Under the pieces are notes generated by a model, which searched no databases, had not been told where the DNA came from, and saw only the letters and a list, made by a program, of their open reading frames with translations. Of a stretch of DNA of 64,000 nt, positions 60,396 through 64,000 are shown piece by piece (within the stretch, counting starts at the first letter, position 1; every line of letters starts with the position of its first letter). Source of the stretch: Paracyclopina nana (taxonomy: Eukaryota; Arthropoda; Copepoda; Cyclopoida; Cyclopettidae); contig JAGUCH010000002.1 in the NCBI GenBank assembly GCA_019096065.1, positions 8,754,501 to 8,818,500 on the forward strand, read 5' to 3'. The position numbers were made by a program, and so were the translations under genes.

Positions 60396-61767
60396 TTAAG
60401 GAAACTTGCGTTGATATACCACTGGAATGATAACATCGTGGTCTACTGCGTCATCAAGTGGCTCTAAATAGCTACGGAGCAGTTCTTCATCTTGAGGAGA
60501 CAAGCTTTCCAAATTGATGCCCACTTCAACTATGTGGTCTCCGCTCAGACCTGGAACTCGCAAACCTTCCCCTGGCAAATGTAGCTTCACGTGGCTTGAG
60601 GTACCTGGTGGTATAGTGAGCTTAAGGCGGCCATTGTGAAGTCCTTTTATTTCTATGGTTCCTCCATGAAGAGCCTCCGAAACTCCAATATCAGCTTTAC
60701 TGTAAATATCCAAACCGTCTCGAACAAAGTCATCACTCTTGCGCACCATGACTTTAACATAAAAGAATTCCTCCCTATTAACAGCCCGGCTCATAAGAGC
60801 TTTGCTGAATGGCACTTTTAAGATTTCTCCATTTTCGGTTCCAGGAGGTATAATAATTCTGAAAAATATTTTTTTGATTGATGAGTTGGTGATAATTCAT
60901 GAGTCGTACTTGTGGGTCACTCCAGCTATCATTTGTCCAGTCCCCGCACAAGTAACGCACTTGAACTTGATGAATAGAGTAGTGCCCTTGCAGTACTTGC
61001 AAGGCCTTCGGGTGGTCAAAAGGCCAACTTTTTCTGTTTCTAATCCTAAAAGCATCATAAATTAACTTATTGACTTGATTTGAAGACTGCAAGTGCGTAC
61101 CTGTTCCATCACAGTAAGGGCAAGATTTCCCTTGAAATCCAAGCTCACTTCTTGTTCCATCGCATTTTTCACAAATAACTAGCTTTTTGGCAACAAATTC
61201 GTGAACGCAGCCCTTGGCAGCCTCTTCGAAAGACAGGTTCAAGACAATGTCACGCGTTGACTCGCTTCCAGCATCTGTGCTCACATATGGGTCATCTTTA
61301 AAGATGTCAACCAATCCCTCTGATCAGAAAAATGTTAGATGAAATAGAATCTTTCTGAAAAAAGTTCTCCGTTGCATCTCACCTTTTTGGTGAAATATTT
61401 TATGAAATAGGTCTTCTGAAGAAAAAGTGTCATCTCCTCTTTTCCTTTGTGGACCTTGTGAGGTCCCTCCATAAGTCTCACCAGCAGAGCCATAATCATC
61501 GTAATTTTTCCTTTTGTCTGGATCAGACAGTACTTCATATGCCTCAGAAATGATTTCAAACATAGGAGCTGCGTTTGGAGAATTGTTGTAATCCGGATGA
61601 AACTTCTTGGCTAGGCGGAAGTAGGCAATTTTTACATGTTTTGGCGATGCATTTCGATTCAGTCCCAGTACGTCATAATAGCTCACTTTCTGGTGGCTAT
61701 TGCACAAGCTACGAGAGCACCCATAAAGGGATTTCCGAATACCGAATGCTCTACTGAATTGAAGCAT
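60396..61767 (-). CDS. Mitochondrial DnaJ co-chaperone (Tid1/DNAJA3-like), with zinc finger
   Basis: Exons 61767-61383, 61319-61101, 61045-60910 and 60858-60396 join in phase to 400 residues. A basic, mitochondrial-type leader ([20 protein letters not shown]) precedes the J domain (about 28-95, with HPD in KKFHPDYNN), a short linker, four zinc-finger repeats (CEKCDGTR, CPYCDGTG, CKYCKGTT, CVTCAGTG) and a C-terminal substrate-binding region (IPPGTENGEILKVP on). This is the DnaJA3/Tid1 layout: a type I co-chaperone that stimulates mitochondrial Hsp70. The ATG at 61767 lies inside the coding end of the upstream DnaJ gene, overlapping by 17 bp in another frame. The glycine/phenylalanine region is much reduced. 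Confidence 0.88.
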
Positions 61768-62749
61768 TTTTCTGACAGGTCTCGGTCTGTTGGAGCTCAA
61801 TCGATTTAATGCGAACGTGTAGGTAATGGTTGCCAAACTGTCCAGGTGACTTGGCAATGCAAAAGCCTTGATTTCTAAGTATAAGCACCGTATGAGAGTT
61901 CAATCTTTCAGGCAGCTTGACTTTAAGGGAATCTTTGTGCAGTCCTTTCACATTGACTATGTTGCCCAAAGCAGCGTCCGAAATGGATACCTCTAAGTCA
62001 GAATGAACGTGATGTCCGTCCCTCCTCAATCCTTCAATATTGTCTACCCTGACTTGAACTAAAGCCTCTTGGTCGCCCAAAATTCTGATCCTTAAAGTTT
62101 GGCCGTCTTCAACACCGGCAGGAAGATTAACCAGACTCTCTTCTCCCTTGCCAAACCTGTGGTGCGAATGATTAATTAGCGAAAACAATTGTTATTACAA
62201 AGAAACCCACTTTTTAGTATCTTCGGTGGATAGAAACTTAATGCCACGAGAAACGCCGCTAGCCGCCTCAGACAAAGAAATCGTAACTACAGCTTGAGGC
62301 AAATTTTGCCTTAAAAAGGTAGAATGGTCTTCAGATGCTGCTTGAAAGTCAGATGCCAAATCTCCGAAAACCTTTTTGAACAGCTCCAGGGGATCTGTCT
62401 CCAATTTATACTTCCACGACGAATTTCTTCTAGCTGACGACGGTTTGCTCGTTTTTCTCTCGTTGAAGTCACTGAACGAACTCTTAAGCGAATGATCGAA
62501 TTCTCTGCGCTTTTCCTCGTCTCCCAATACCTCGTAAGCCTCGGCTATACTTTGAAACAGAGCGGCCGCTTTGGGATCTCCCGGGTTACGATCTGGATGG
62601 TGTAACTTCGCTAGTTGGTAATATGCTTTTTTCACTTCGGCAGGCGAGGCGTTTTTTGAAACTGCCAGCACTTTGTAATAGTCAGTATGTAAGCTTCTAT
62701 AGCTGATAATCCAAGAAGGCCTAATCGACGTGGACAGGAGTTTGAACAT
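61751..62749 (-). CDS. Zinc-finger-less mitochondrial DnaJ protein
   Basis: Exons 62749-62211 and 62156-61751 join in phase across a 54-bp intron to 314 residues. A mitochondrial-type leader ([19 protein letters not shown]) is followed by a J domain (about 22-88, HPD in LHHPDRNP), a serine-rich linker, and then directly the C-terminal domain ([38 protein letters not shown]). The cysteine-rich zinc domain of Tid1 is absent, replaced by about 50 non-cysteine residues. It is probably a duplicate of its neighbour that lost the zinc finger. It runs into the next DnaJ gene: its TAG (61751-61753) is 3' of that gene's ATG. I found no minus-strand AATAAA between 61750 and about 60660, so the two may share a transcript. 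Confidence 0.82.
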
Positions 62750-63112
62750 GACCTTTCGTCATCAAATTCTGCATTGAAAGCCAAAAATGAGTCCAACGAA
62801 ATTGAAGCTTGAAAGGAGACGATATTAACGATAAAAGTAAACAAACAGCTGGCTTTCATGATTTATACAAATGAGGTTCTCCCAGTTACTGAAAGCTTGT
62901 AACATCTCTAATCTAGGGCATTTAATTTGCAATTGTCGCAACTTTCATAGTTCATTTGGTAATTTACACTAGTTAAGAACTTATCTAGCACCAGTTCACA
63001 ACAAACGATAGCACAATAATGAAAATAGTGAGCACCCATTTTTATGAGCCTTGAAATCAACAGCTGAATGTTGATAGAAAAATCATCAAAATAAACAAAA
63101 GCGTGAGCCAAA
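62750..63112. promoter_or_regulatory. Divergent promoter region, mitochondrial DnaJ and SUPV3L1
   Basis: 363 bp separate the ATG of the minus-strand DnaJ gene from that of SUPV3L1. Both products carry mitochondrial-type leaders, so a shared bidirectional promoter for nuclear-encoded mitochondrial proteins is plausible. No specific factor site is claimed. Confidence 0.35.
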
Positions 63113-64000
63113 ATGAACTCGCATATTTGGAAGAGTGGGCTGATTAGAGCCTGTCAAGTAGCTTCATACAGGCCTCAGACAAGGCAGCTGTCAACAGTGT
63201 TCTCCTCCTCGTTTCCTTCAGCATTGCTCCAAACGACTTCGTCGCTCAAAGAGTTCCATCGAGGCTCCTCCAGAAGAAAAGACGCGAGTAATAGGAACCA
63301 AAAATCACGCCAAAAGGGAGAAAAGTCATCGCAGCTCACAAACACTAGCACTACGCCAGAAATTGAGACACTTTCGGAAAGGTCGTCGAGCAAACTTTTC
63401 AAGCCTGTAGTTGTTTTACCCAATCCTGATGATATCAACCTTGGCAAGGAATTGGCGGGTTCTATCGACCGATCGGAGCTTCTGAAAATGCTCAATTCAT
63501 TCTTCCAGAGCAAGCATACCAAGCAATTGAGCAAGGAGCAAGGCATTGACGACTACCTGTTTGGCCAATCCTGTGTCAGCTTTCGAAAATACTGCTTGAA
63601 CATCAGCTATCTCCCTCCAGATCTGTACGTGTTATTCAGCGATATTCTGCAAGGGGCTGTCCACGAAGACAGCATCTTCCCCTATTTTCTCAGTCACGCT
63701 AAAAGGGTCTTTCCTCATTTGGAATGCTTGGACGAATTGAAGCTAATCAGCGACTTGACTGACCCGCCCAATTGGTACCCAGAAGCTAGAGCCATAAACA
63801 GGAAAATCATCTTTCATTCAGGCCCAACCAACAGTGGGAAAACCTACCATGCCCTTGAGCGTTTCATGAACGCTAAATCGGGCGTATATTGTGGCCCTTT
63901 AAAACTGTTGGCTGTTGAGGTATACAGGAAGGCCAACAAAAGAGGCACCCTTTGCGACCTCGTCACTGGTGAGGAAAGAAGGGTGGCTTGTCCCACCGGA
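63113..64000 (+). CDS. SUPV3L1: Mitochondrial RNA helicase SUPV3L1 (Suv3), 5' part
   Basis: An open frame runs from the ATG at 63113 to the window edge (296 codons, no intron, no stop), so the gene is truncated here only by the window. The N-terminus [20 protein letters not shown] is basic and hydroxylated, as expected for a mitochondrial presequence. A family-typical helical region ([10 protein letters not shown]..., [12 protein letters not shown]) leads to Walker A in [15 protein letters not shown] (about residue 235) and the characteristic [16 protein letters not shown] and [10 protein letters not shown]. Suv3 unwinds mitochondrial RNA as part of the degradosome with PNPase. Missing downstream: motifs III-VI. 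Confidence 0.95.
   Translation, partial: MNSHIWKSGLIRACQVASYRPQTRQLSTVFSSSFPSALLQTTSSLKEFHRGSSRRKDASNRNQKSRQKGEKSSQLTNTSTTPEIETLSERSSSKLFKPVVVLPNPDDINLGKELAGSIDRSELLKMLNSFFQSKHTKQLSKEQGIDDYLFGQSCVSFRKYCLNISYLPPDLYVLFSDILQGAVHEDSIFPYFLSHAKRVFPHLECLDELKLISDLTDPPNWYPEARAINRKIIFHSGPTNSGKTYHALERFMNAKSGVYCGPLKLLAVEVYRKANKRGTLCDLVTGEERRVACPTG

Noticed and set aside
61751-61857. N-terminal extension of the downstream DnaJ gene to 61857
   Set aside because: That stretch is the upstream DnaJ gene's last exon read in another frame, and the ATG at 61767 starts a good mitochondrial leader.

Overview
The window is eukaryotic. It has spliced genes with short GT-AG introns, AATAAA poly(A) signals, metazoan developmental genes and large regulatory-looking intergenic space. 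The gene set points to an invertebrate animal, most likely an arthropod: a fused nitrilase-Fhit gene, two Lmx1-class LIM-homeodomain genes, a betaglycan-like ZP receptor, a tropomyosin and an ankyrin-WGR-PARP of the PME-5 type. Many introns are only about 50-70 bp and 3' UTRs look very short, so the genome is compact in its housekeeping parts. The species cannot be named from sequence alone; a pancrustacean or other non-insect arthropod is my best guess.

Layout. 0.3-10.2 kb: ARL6IP1 and NitFhit (divergent), a betaglycan-like receptor (minus), a doubtful small gene, and a secreted beta-propeller-like protein of bacterial look. 10.2-34.5 kb: a developmental domain holding two Lmx1 paralogues head to head (minus at 15.2-18.3 kb, plus at 31.0-33.4 kb), separated by 12.7 kb without convincing genes but rich in triplet microsatellites. 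A small TA-flanked MITE lies at 11.2 kb. 34.5-37.4 kb: DDX51 and NUDT21, both minus. 37.8-45.3 kb: a plant-type C2 phospholipase D, whose assembly copy has two one-base frameshifts around the first HKD motif, then an acid-lipase-family gene and a divergent tropomyosin, all plus and tightly spaced. 46.9-53.9 kb: a 2295-residue ankyrin-WGR-PARP gene (minus). 54-59.1 kb: a repeat district with a hairpin element and a 2.4-kb nearly perfect palindrome containing 187-bp tandem units. 59.4-64.0 kb: RpL32 with 5'TOP start and a possible intronic H/ACA snoRNA, two mitochondrial DnaJ genes whose coding regions overlap by 17 bp, and the 5' part of SUPV3L1.

Functional grouping. RNA metabolism is represented by DDX51 (60S ribosome biogenesis), NUDT21 (3' end processing), RpL32 and SUPV3L1 (mitochondrial RNA decay). 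The two DnaJ proteins and SUPV3L1 all carry mitochondrial-type N-termini, and the upstream DnaJ and SUPV3L1 diverge from one 363-bp intergenic segment.

Most notable for follow-up: the 2.4-kb palindrome, the overlapping same-strand DnaJ pair, the plant-type PLD with frameshifts at its catalytic motif, the bacterial-type propeller protein that has acquired introns, and the head-to-head Lmx1 pair with a GC-AG intron in one copy. Exon boundaries were read by eye from splice consensus and phase, and no alignment or expression data were available.
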